A stretch of 64,000 bases of DNA, from positions 6,569,501-6,633,500 of the forward strand of contig NZ_CP048882.1 of the NCBI RefSeq assembly GCF_015910445.1. The letters run 5' to 3'. Positions 50,598 to 58,399 of the stretch are shown piece after piece (the stretch's first letter is position 1; every line of letters starts with the position of its first letter). A program made the position numbers and the translations under genes. The notes beneath the pieces are model-generated. The model had not been told where the DNA came from, made no database searches, and saw nothing but the letters and a program-made list of their open reading frames with translations. The stretch is from Streptomyces bathyalis (GTDB taxonomy: Bacteria; Actinomycetota; Actinomycetes; Streptomycetales; Streptomycetaceae).

Positions 50598-51959
50598 ATG
50601 GACCGCCGAATCTTCGGGCTTGAGAACGAGTACGGCGTCACGTGTACGTTCCGGGGTCAGCGCCGCCTGTCCCCCGACGAAGTGGCGCGGTATCTCTTCC
50701 GCCGTGTCGTGTCATGGGGCCGCAGCAGCAATGTTTTTCTGCGCAACGGCGCCCGCCTCTATCTGGACGTTGGCTCCCACCCCGAATACGCGACTCCCGA
50801 GTGCGACAACGTGACCGAGCTGGTCACCCACGACAAGTCCGGCGAGCGCATCCTCGAGGGTCTCCTCGTCGATGCCGAACGTCGCCTGCACGAGGAAGGA
50901 ATCGCAGGCGACGTCTTTCTCTTCAAGAACAACACCGACTCGGCGGGCAACTCCTACGGCTGCCACGAGAATTATCTCGTCGCGCGGCACGGGGAGTTCT
51001 CGCGTCTCGCCGATGTACTCATCCCGTTCCTCGTCACGCGTCAGCTCGTGTGCGGTGCCGGCAAGGTGCTGCAGACGCCCCGAGGGGCCGTCTACTGCGT
51101 CAGCCAGCGTGCCGAGCACATCTGGGAGGGCGTCAGCTCCGCGACCACCCGGTCCCGTCCGATCATCAACACCCGTGACGAGCCGCACGCGGACGCGGAG
51201 CGCTACCGCCGCCTGCACGTCATCGTGGGCGACTCCAACATGTCCGAGACGACCATGCTGCTCAAGGTCGGGGCCACCGATCTCGTGCTGCGCATGATCG
51301 AGGCGGGCACGGTGATGCGGGACCTGACCCTGGAGAACCCGATCCGGGCCATCCGGGAGGTCAGCCACGACATCACGGGGCAGCGCAAGGTGCGCCTGGC
51401 CAGCGGCCGTGAGGCCTCGGCGCTGGAGGTGCAGCAGGAGTACTTCGAGAAGGCGCTGGACTTCTGCGACCGGCGCGGCATCCGCACGGGCCGCGTGGAG
51501 CGGGTGCTGGAGCTGTGGGGCCGGGCCCTCGAAGCCATCCGCGCCCAGGAGCTGGACAAGATCAACACGGAGATCGACTGGGTCATGAAGTACCAGCTGA
51601 TCGAGCGGTACCGGGCCAAGAACAACATCACGATGTCGCACCCGCGCATCGCGCAGATAGACCTCGCGTACCACGACATCCACCGTCGCCGTGGCCTCTA
51701 CTACCTGCTGGAGCGCAACAACCAGGCCGCCCGCATCTGCAACGATCTGAAGATCTTCGAGGGCAAGTCGGTGCCGCCGCAGACGACCCGTGCGCGGCTC
51801 CGCGGCGACTTCATCAGGCGGGCCCAGGAGCAGCGGCGGGACTTCACCGTCGACTGGGTCCACCTCAAGCTCAACGACCAGGCGCAGCGGACCGTCCTGT
51901 GCAAGGACCCCTTCCGGTCGGTCGACGAGCGCGTGGAGAAGCTCATCGCCGGAATGTGA
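50598..51959 (+). CDS. pafA: Pup-protein ligase PafA
   Basis: 453 residues. FGLENEYGVTCTF carries Glu9; ARLYLDVGSHPEYATPECDN holds catalytic Asp57; the ATP/Mg site includes FKNNTDSAGNSYGCHENYL and IINTRDEPHADAERYRRLHVI. It lacks the Dop loop. PafA phosphorylates the Pup C-terminal Glu and joins it to substrate lysines. TAATGT (50586-50591) lies 6 bases before the ATG and no ribosome site is visible, so a leaderless message from within the MFS stop region is likely. Confidence 0.96.
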   Translation: MDRRIFGLENEYGVTCTFRGQRRLSPDEVARYLFRRVVSWGRSSNVFLRNGARLYLDVGSHPEYATPECDNVTELVTHDKSGERILEGLLVDAERRLHEEGIAGDVFLFKNNTDSAGNSYGCHENYLVARHGEFSRLADVLIPFLVTRQLVCGAGKVLQTPRGAVYCVSQRAEHIWEGVSSATTRSRPIINTRDEPHADAERYRRLHVIVGDSNMSETTMLLKVGATDLVLRMIEAGTVMRDLTLENPIRAIREVSHDITGQRKVRLASGREASALEVQQEYFEKALDFCDRRGIRTGRVERVLELWGRALEAIRAQELDKINTEIDWVMKYQLIERYRAKNNITMSHPRIAQIDLAYHDIHRRRGLYYLLERNNQAARICNDLKIFEGKSVPPQTTRARLRGDFIRRAQEQRRDFTVDWVHLKLNDQAQRTVLCKDPFRSVDERVEKLIAGM

Positions 51960-52046
51960 GAAGTGTCGACCGGGGACGGGATGTCCGGGCGGGGCCGTAG
52001 GGTTGGCCCGACCGTCCGGACATCCCTATACCGCGAGTTGGACACA

Positions 52047-53000
52047 ATGCTGCAGACCCCCCGGGGAACGACCCCCCACCCCAGGAAGACCTCCCTGCGC
52101 CGCTTCGTCGCGGCTCTCGCCGTGCCGGCACTGATCGTCTCCGTCGCCGCCTGCGGCAGCGAGGAGGACCAGAACGGGCAGCCTCCTCAGGTCACCGGTG
52201 CCGCGGACAAGAAGCCGAAGGTGGCCAAGGGGAAGGGCAAGCCCCCCAAGGACCTGAAGGTCAAGGTCCTCAAGGAGGGCAAGGGTCAGAAGGTCAAGAA
52301 GGGCGACTCGCTCAACGCGAACTACCACGGTCAGCTGTGGAACGGTAAGGAGTTCGACAGCAGCTGGAAGCGGGGCCAGCCGGCCACGTTCCAGATCGGT
52401 ACCGGCAAGGTCATCAAGGGCTGGGACGAGGCCCTGGTGGGCAAGAAGCTCGGCAGCCGCGTCGAGATGGTGGTGCCGCCGTCGAAGGGCTACGGCAAGC
52501 AGGGCCAGCCCCCGACGATCCCCAAGAACTCCACGCTGGTCTTCGTCGTGGACCTCAAGAAGATCATGCCGAACAAGATCGACGGCGAGGTGGCGAAGCT
52601 CGACCACAACCCCGAGCTGCCCGAGGTGAGCACCAAGGTCGAGAAGGACAAGGCGCCCAAGATCACCATGCCCAAGGGCAAGGACAAGGCTCCGGACGAG
52701 CTGCTCGACGAGACGATCATCAAGGGCGACGGGAAGACGGTCACGGAGAAGAGCACCGTCCTGAGCCAGTTCACGGCCAAGCTGTGGAAGGGCGGCAAGC
52801 AGCTCGACGACACCTGGGCCCAGGGCGGGCCGCAGGAGATCCCCGTCGCCAAGATCCCCGGCTGGGCCGAGGCGCTCAAGGGCAAGAAGGCCGGCAGCCG
52901 AGTCGTGATCTCCGTGCCGAAGGGCGAGTTCCCCAAGCAGCAGCAGAAGCAGTTCTCCTCGGGCGTGGTCTTCTCGGTGGACGTGCTCGACGTCAACTGA
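52047..53000 (+). CDS. Lipoprotein with two FKBP-type domains
   Basis: 317 residues from ATG 52047. A basic N-terminus and hydrophobic helix end in the lipobox VAAC (Cys36). The first FKBP domain (about 75-170) is complete: DSLNANYHGQLWNGKEFDSSW, FQIGTGKVIKGWDEALVGKKLG and a final STLVFVVDLK. The second (about 205-317) is degenerate: LSQFTAKLWKGGKQLDDTW and IPGWAEALKGKKAG remain, but the central loop is shortened. Likely a membrane-tethered peptidyl-prolyl isomerase helping secreted proteins fold. Starts 87 bases after pafA. Confidence 0.88.
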   Translation: MLQTPRGTTPHPRKTSLRRFVAALAVPALIVSVAACGSEEDQNGQPPQVTGAADKKPKVAKGKGKPPKDLKVKVLKEGKGQKVKKGDSLNANYHGQLWNGKEFDSSWKRGQPATFQIGTGKVIKGWDEALVGKKLGSRVEMVVPPSKGYGKQGQPPTIPKNSTLVFVVDLKKIMPNKIDGEVAKLDHNPELPEVSTKVEKDKAPKITMPKGKDKAPDELLDETIIKGDGKTVTEKSTVLSQFTAKLWKGGKQLDDTWAQGGPQEIPVAKIPGWAEALKGKKAGSRVVISVPKGEFPKQQQKQFSSGVVFSVDVLDVN

Positions 53001-53061
53001 GTCCGTGTGCCGTGAAAGACTGGCGCGGTTGTCCGAATGATTCGTTGCTAGGAGCCATTTC

Positions 53062-53436
53062 GTGAGCATCGACAAGCCCGAGGTCGACTTCCCCGAGGGC
53101 GCGCCGCCTGCCGATCTGGAGATCGTGGATCTCTGGGAGGGCGACGGGCCCGAGGCCAAGGCCGGCGACAACGTCTCCGTCCACTACGTGGGCGTCTCCT
53201 TCTCCAGCGGCGAGGAGTTCGACGCCAGCTGGAACCGCGGCAAGCCGCTGCAGTTCCAGCTCGGCGCCGGCCAGGTCATCCCCGGCTGGGACCGCGGTGT
53301 GCAGGGCATGAAGGTCGGCGGGCGCCGCCGGCTGACCATCCCCGCGCACCTCGCCTACGGGGAGCAGGGCGCGGGCGGCGGCCGTATCAAGCCGAACGAG
53401 ACCCTGATCTTCGTCTGCGACCTCGTCTCCGTCTGA
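53062..53436 (+). CDS. Cytosolic FKBP-type peptidyl-prolyl isomerase
   Basis: 124 residues, a single minimal FKBP domain: VSVHYVGVSFSSGEEFDASWNRG, QFQLGAGQVIPGWDRGVQGMKVGGRRRL, IPAHLAYGEQGAGGGRIKPNETLIFVCDL. All active-site aromatics are kept (Tyr, Phe, Trp). GTG 53062 has TAGGAG upstream. It follows the lipoprotein FKBP by 61 bases, and the two may be co-transcribed. Confidence 0.94.
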   Translation: MSIDKPEVDFPEGAPPADLEIVDLWEGDGPEAKAGDNVSVHYVGVSFSSGEEFDASWNRGKPLQFQLGAGQVIPGWDRGVQGMKVGGRRRLTIPAHLAYGEQGAGGGRIKPNETLIFVCDLVSV

Positions 53437-53584
53437 GCCGGGCCGCGACGCGGCTTCTTCCGGGGGTCCCGCCTGCGGGCGGGGCCCTCGGTCTTTGCTT
53501 TTGCGGGGAACCCCGCTAGCGGTACGGTCAATTGCCGAGAAGAGCACAGAGCAGTACGAGAAGTACGGGAGCACGAGGGAGCCC

Positions 53585-54556
53585 ATGGCGATTGCCAAGG
53601 CCGAGCGGCTGATGAATCTGGCGCTGTGCCTGCTCGGGACCCGGCGCCCGCTGACGAAACGCGAGCTGCGTACCTCGATCGAGGCATACATGGAGGCCGG
53701 CAGCGACGAGGCCTTCAACAGGATGTTCGAGCGCGACAAGGACGACCTGCGCGAGCTCGGCCTGGTCATCGACACCGTGGAGAGCCTGGACGGTGACATC
53801 GGCTACCGCGCACAGCGCGACAGCAACCGGCTCCCGCCCGTCGCCCTCGACGCCGAGGAGGCCACCGCCCTCGGCCTGGCCGCCCGCGTCTGGCAGCAGG
53901 CGCGCCTCGCGGGAGCAGCGAGCGGCGCCCTCCAGAAGCTGCGAGCGGCCGGCGGCATGCCGCAGCACGAGGACGGGGGCGAGGCCGAACCGGCCGTCGC
54001 GCACAGCACGCTGGAGCCCTACATCCCCGTCCGCGAGGCCGCCTTCGAGCCGCTGATGCTCGCCTGCCGGGACCGCCGTCCCGTCGTCTTCGACTACCGC
54101 AAGTCCAATGCGGCCCGCCCCGAGCGCCGTCAGGTCGAGCCCTGGACGCTGGAGTGCTGGCGCGGCCACTGGTATCTCGCCGGCTTCGACCGCGAGCGGC
54201 AGGCCGAGCGCGTCTTCCGCCTCTCCCGGATCACCGGGCCCGTACGGTCGCGGGCCACCGCGTTCACCGCCGTCGTGCCCGATCAGGTGACCGTACGGGA
54301 GACGGTCGAGCGCTGGGCCGGGGAGAGCGCGTCGCGCACGGCGCGCATCCGGCTGCGCGCGGGGGCCGGGTACCCGCTGCGGGCCCGCGCCACGGAGGTG
54401 CGGGAACTGCCCGGCGGCTGGGAGGAGTTGGAGATCCCGTACGGACACGGGCTGGACGCCTGGCTGGTGGAGTTCGGGCCCGACGTGATCGTGCTGGAGC
54501 CGGCCGAACTGCGGGCCGAAGTGGTCGACCGGCTGCGCGCCGTCGCCAAGGGCTGA
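53585..54556 (+). CDS. pafB: WYL-domain transcriptional regulator PafB
   Basis: 323 residues from ATG 53585 (GAGGGAG upstream; the extension to 53495 is unlikely). Winged helix-turn-helix at about 5-75 (AERLMNLALCLLGTRRPLTKRE), a WYL domain at about 150-235 (VVFDYRKSN, WRGHWYLAGFDRER) and a C-terminal WCX-type domain. PafB with PafC activates DNA-damage (RecA/LexA-independent) genes in mycobacteria. Forms an operon with pafC, 15 bases apart. Confidence 0.93.
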   Translation: MAIAKAERLMNLALCLLGTRRPLTKRELRTSIEAYMEAGSDEAFNRMFERDKDDLRELGLVIDTVESLDGDIGYRAQRDSNRLPPVALDAEEATALGLAARVWQQARLAGAASGALQKLRAAGGMPQHEDGGEAEPAVAHSTLEPYIPVREAAFEPLMLACRDRRPVVFDYRKSNAARPERRQVEPWTLECWRGHWYLAGFDRERQAERVFRLSRITGPVRSRATAFTAVVPDQVTVRETVERWAGESASRTARIRLRAGAGYPLRARATEVRELPGGWEELEIPYGHGLDAWLVEFGPDVIVLEPAELRAEVVDRLRAVAKG

Positions 54557-54571
54557 GGGGGAGCACAGACC

Positions 54572-55534
54572 GTGGCACCGAACGCCATCGACCAGACCCG
54601 CCGGATGCTGTCCCTGGTCACCTATCTCAGGGACCGGCCGGGCGCGCGCATCGACGACGTCGCCCGCGCCTTCGGCATCACCGCCGACGAGTTGATCTCC
54701 GATCTCGACGTCCTGCCGATGTGCGGCACCAGCTTCCGCGGCGGCGACCTTCTGGAGATCGACACCGACGGCGAGCGCATCTGGTGGCGCAACGCGGACG
54801 CTCTCGGCAGCGACACCGCGCAGCCGCTGCGCCTGGCTTCCGACGAGGCGACGGCGCTGCTCGTCGCGGCCCGCGCCGTGGCCACCTTGCCGGGGCTGCG
54901 CGAGAGCGACCGGGACGCGCTGCGGCGTGCCACCGCCAAGCTGGAGGAGGCGGCGGGGGAGAACGCGGGCGCCAGCTCGCGGCTGTCGGTCACCTTCGAG
55001 TCGGAGGGCGGGGTCTTCGCGGATGTGGACCGCGCCATCGCCGAGCGGCGCAGGCTGTGGCTGCGCTACTACTCGCCGGCGCGCGACGAACTCACCGAGC
55101 GCGAGGTCGACCCCATCCGGCTCTTCGCCGTCGGGCACACCTACCTCGAGGCCTGGTGCCGCCTCTCGGAGGCCCGGCGTACGTTCCGGCTGGACAGGGT
55201 CGCCGAGATCCGCTTGCTGGATGAGCCGGCGGACCCGCCGCCGGTCGAGCTGCGGGACCTGAGCGAAGGACTCGTCCAGCCCTCCGCGGAGGACCCCGAG
55301 GTCGTCGTCGAGGTCGGCCCCGGCGGCCGCTGGGTCGCCGAGTACTACCCGTACGACAGCGCCGAGGAACTGCCCGACGGCGGGCTGCGGGTCACCCTGC
55401 GCACGCCCGACCCGGCCTCGCTGAAGCGGCTGGCGCTGCGGCTCGGACGCGACGGCAGGATCGTGGCACCGCGCGAACTCGCCGACAGCGCACGAGAGGC
55501 GGCGCGCACGGCGCTCGCGGCCTACGGCGAGTGA
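54572..55534 (+). CDS. pafC: WYL-domain transcriptional regulator PafC
   Basis: 320 residues from GTG 54572. N-terminal helix-turn-helix (RMLSLVTYLRDRPGARIDDVARAFG), WYL domain at about 145-215 (RRLWLRYYSPARDELTEREV, GHTYLEAWCRLSEARR) and a C-terminal WCX domain. It pairs with PafB as a heterodimeric activator. The name reflects position next to proteasome genes, not a part in pupylation. Confidence 0.93.
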   Translation: MAPNAIDQTRRMLSLVTYLRDRPGARIDDVARAFGITADELISDLDVLPMCGTSFRGGDLLEIDTDGERIWWRNADALGSDTAQPLRLASDEATALLVAARAVATLPGLRESDRDALRRATAKLEEAAGENAGASSRLSVTFESEGGVFADVDRAIAERRRLWLRYYSPARDELTEREVDPIRLFAVGHTYLEAWCRLSEARRTFRLDRVAEIRLLDEPADPPPVELRDLSEGLVQPSAEDPEVVVEVGPGGRWVAEYYPYDSAEELPDGGLRVTLRTPDPASLKRLALRLGRDGRIVAPRELADSAREAARTALAAYGE

Positions 55535-55578
55535 GAGTGCGTGCGGAGCCTCCCCGCTGTTCCCACTAGGCTCGCCCC

Positions 55579-55878
55579 ATGCTCTGGCCCATGTTCTTTC
55601 TCGCGCTCGCTTTCTGCGGAATCGCCGTGCTCGGTGTGCTGACCGTCCGGGTCGGGCTGGAGGTCCGCCGGTTCTCCCGTGCCGTGGGCGACAGCTCGGA
55701 ACGCATCACCCGGGCCGCCGAGGACCTGGAGCGTGCCGCTGTACCGCTGGCCGGCCATGCGGGTTCCGCGCGTGACGCACACGCAGACCTGCGAGGCGAA
55801 GCCCGGGGCGACGGCAGCGGTGACGCACGGGGCGACGGGCAGGCGGACGCGGCGCAGCCGGGCCGTGGGCGGCCGTGA
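55579..55878 (+). CDS. Small membrane-anchored protein
   Basis: 99 residues. An N-terminal helix (MLWPMFFLALAFCGIAVLGVLTVRV, two halves shown here in about 1-24) is followed by a helical segment and a low-complexity Asp/Gly/Arg tail. TAGGCT lies 8 bases before the ATG (leaderless type). It sits between pafC and tatA as in other actinobacteria; function unknown. Confidence 0.6.
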   Translation: MLWPMFFLALAFCGIAVLGVLTVRVGLEVRRFSRAVGDSSERITRAAEDLERAAVPLAGHAGSARDAHADLRGEARGDGSGDARGDGQADAAQPGRGRP

Positions 55879-56103
55879 TGTGCGCCGGGGCCAGACGCGC
55901 CCTGCCTGGCCCGTACCTTTGAGCGGTAGGCTGCACAGAGCCGCGTCATGACGGTCGAAGAGCGCAACCTCGTGTAAGTACGGGCATTGCCCGTCGTTCA
56001 CGGCTCAGGGTTACGATCGCTGAGAGCACTCGCTTGACGCAGCCCGTCCGATTCATACGGCAGGCAAGGACACACGCCGGCCCCGGCGAGAAGGTAGTGG
56101 CAC

Positions 56104-56388
56104 ATGATCGGCAACCTTAGGCCCATGGAGATCGTTCTGATCGTCCTGGTCATCCTGCTGCTGTTCGGCGCCAAGAAGCTTCCGGACATGGCCCGTTCGC
56201 TCGGCAAATCTGCCCGCATCCTCAAGAGCGAGGCGAAGCAGATGAAGAAGGACGGCGGCGACGACAGCGACGCCGGCACCCCCGACACCCAGCAGGCGCC
56301 GAAGACCATCCAGGCCGCTCCCGGGGATGTCGCCAGCTCCCGGCCCGTCACCGAGCCGGCCAAGAACCAGCAGCAGAGCCAGTCCTGA
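56104..56388 (+). CDS. tatA: Twin-arginine translocase subunit TatA
   Basis: 94 residues. One N-terminal membrane helix (EIVLIVLVILLLFG, about 9-22), the FGAKKLPDMARSLGKSARI amphipathic helix and an acidic disordered tail. TatA multimers open the channel for folded proteins with RR signals. Starts 226 bases after the small membrane gene and 77 before tatC, so likely co-transcribed with tatC. Confidence 0.96.
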   Translation: MIGNLRPMEIVLIVLVILLLFGAKKLPDMARSLGKSARILKSEAKQMKKDGGDDSDAGTPDTQQAPKTIQAAPGDVASSRPVTEPAKNQQQSQS

Positions 56389-56465
56389 CCGCTGAGTGAC
56401 TCCGCCGTGCGCCGGCAGCACGGCAATCCCGGCATTTCCGACACTTCAGACAACGAGGACCTGGG

Positions 56466-57443
56466 TTGCTCAAGTCAGCCCGTAGACAGGGCAAAAGCGA
56501 GAAGGACCCCGAGGGGCGGATGCCCCTCGCGGAGCACTTGCGGGAGCTGCGCAACCGGCTGATGAAGTCGGTGCTGGCGATCCTCGTCGTCACCGTCGTG
56601 GCGATGATCTACTACAAGCCGGTCGCCGACTTCCTCACCGACCCGGTGCGCGACTCCGTCGGCTGCACGCAGGGCTTCGGGCGCGCCGCCGAGGACGGCG
56701 AGACATGTGCCGAGATCACCATCAACGGCCTGATCGCACCCTTCACGATCATGCTCAAGGTCGCGCTGATGGTCGGCGTGGTCGCCGCCTCCCCGATCTG
56801 GCTCCACCAGCTGTGGGCCTTCCTCGCCCCCGGTCTGCACAAGCACGAGAAGAAGTACGCGCGCGCCTTCGTGGGCGCCGGCGTCCCGCTCTTCGTCGGC
56901 GGCGCCTACCTCGCGTACCTGATCCTGCCCCAGGCTGCCGCGGCGCTCCTCGACTTCACCCCGGAGGGCACCGGCAACCTGATCCCGCTGGACGACTTCA
57001 TCGACATCGTCACGCGGCTGGTGATCGTCTTCGGTCTTGCCTTCGAACTTCCGCTGCTGCTGGTGATGCTCAATCTCACCGGCATCCTCAGCGGGCGCCA
57101 GCTGCTGGGCTGGTGGCGGGTCATGGTGCTCTGCATCACGATCTTCTCCGCCATCGCCACACCCACGGGCGACCCGCTGACGATGGGAGCCCTGGCGGCA
57201 CCCATCGTGCTGCTCTACTTCGGGGCCGTGGGCATCTGCCTCCTGAACGACCGCCGCCGCAGGCGGAGCGATCCGTACGCGGAGCTGGACGACGACGAGG
57301 CCTCGCAGATCGACACCCCTGACGCCCTCGAGGAGGGTGAGAGCGTCCCCGCGCCGCGCGCGCTCCCGGAGGCGGAGTCCGGCGGCCCGGGCGCGAACGG
57401 AAGCGGTCCGCAGGGACGGGACGGTTACGGCGACGCGACCTGA
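56466..57443 (+). CDS. tatC: Twin-arginine translocase subunit TatC
   Basis: 325 residues from a TTG start at 56466. Six membrane helices; the N-terminal motif MPLAEHLRELRNRLMKS contains the conserved Glu and Arg that bind the twin-arginine signal; FELPLLLVML holds the conserved intramembrane Glu. The C-terminal 60 residues are an acidic, disordered tail absent from most TatC. Receptor for RR-signal proteins. Confidence 0.96.
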   Translation: MLKSARRQGKSEKDPEGRMPLAEHLRELRNRLMKSVLAILVVTVVAMIYYKPVADFLTDPVRDSVGCTQGFGRAAEDGETCAEITINGLIAPFTIMLKVALMVGVVAASPIWLHQLWAFLAPGLHKHEKKYARAFVGAGVPLFVGGAYLAYLILPQAAAALLDFTPEGTGNLIPLDDFIDIVTRLVIVFGLAFELPLLLVMLNLTGILSGRQLLGWWRVMVLCITIFSAIATPTGDPLTMGALAAPIVLLYFGAVGICLLNDRRRRRSDPYAELDDDEASQIDTPDALEEGESVPAPRALPEAESGGPGANGSGPQGRDGYGDAT

Positions 57444-57460
57444 GCGGGTAAGGTCCGCGC

Positions 57461-58354
57461 GTGACCAGCGAGATCACTCTTTTCGTCAATCCCACAGCGG
57501 GCCGTGGCCGTGGCGCCGGCGCCGCACAGCCCGCCGCTGACGCCCTGCGCCAGGCCGGATTCGCCGTACGCACCGTCGTCGGCAACGACGCCGACGACGC
57601 GCTGGTGAGAGCGCGCGAGGCGGTGCAGGCGGGCACCGGGGCGCTGGTGGCCGTGGGCGGTGACGGCATGTCCTCCCTGGGACTCCAGGCGGTCGCCGGT
57701 ACGGACACCCCCCTCGGCGTCGTCGCCGTGGGCACCGGCAACGACTTCGCCCGCGCCACCGGCCTGCCCGTGAGGGAGCCCGCCGAGGCCGGGCGCCTCA
57801 TCGCGGAGGCCCTCAAGGCCGGGCACGAGCGCCGCATCGACCTGGGCAGAGCGGGGGAGCGCTGGTTCGGGTCCGTGCTCGCCTCGGGCTTCGACTCCCG
57901 CGTGAACGACCGCGGCAACCGGATGCGCTGGCCCGCCGGCAAGATCAAGTACGACCTCGCGATCCTCGCCGAACTGGCGGCCTTCAAGACCATTCCGTAC
58001 CGGATCACGCTCGACGACGGCGAGCCGATGGAGACCGAGGCCACGCTCGTGGCGGTCGGCAACGGACCCTCGTACGGGGGCGGCATGCGCATCTGCCACG
58101 GCGCCGAGATGGACGACGGGCTCTTCGACGTGACGGTCGTGGGCGAGTGCAGCCGTGCGACGCTGCTGCGCGTCTTTCCCCGTGTCTACAAGGGCACCCA
58201 TCTGTCCCATCCCGTCGTCACGACGTACCGCGCGCGCAGCGTGCGCCTGGAGGCGCCGGACGTGACGGGATACGCGGACGGTGAGCCGCTCGGGCCGCTG
58301 CCGCTGACGGCGCGGGTGGTCCCGAGGGCCGTCCGGCTGCTCGTGGGGGAGTAA
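57461..58354 (+). CDS. Diacylglycerol/lipid kinase (DagK family)
   Basis: 297 residues from GTG 57461. NPTAGRGRG and VAVGGDGMSSLGLQAV form the nucleotide-binding site of the DAGK catalytic domain; GTGNDFARATGLP follows, then the C-terminal beta-sandwich GNGPSYGGGMRICHGAEMDDG. It phosphorylates diacylglycerol or a sphingoid-like lipid with ATP. TAAGGT lies 6 bases before the start, so probably leaderless. 17 bases after tatC. Confidence 0.9.
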   Translation: MTSEITLFVNPTAGRGRGAGAAQPAADALRQAGFAVRTVVGNDADDALVRAREAVQAGTGALVAVGGDGMSSLGLQAVAGTDTPLGVVAVGTGNDFARATGLPVREPAEAGRLIAEALKAGHERRIDLGRAGERWFGSVLASGFDSRVNDRGNRMRWPAGKIKYDLAILAELAAFKTIPYRITLDDGEPMETEATLVAVGNGPSYGGGMRICHGAEMDDGLFDVTVVGECSRATLLRVFPRVYKGTHLSHPVVTTYRARSVRLEAPDVTGYADGEPLGPLPLTARVVPRAVRLLVGE

Positions 58355-58399
58355 TGATCGTGAGCGGTGTCGGAGGCGGCCGGTAGGCTCGTAGTCACG

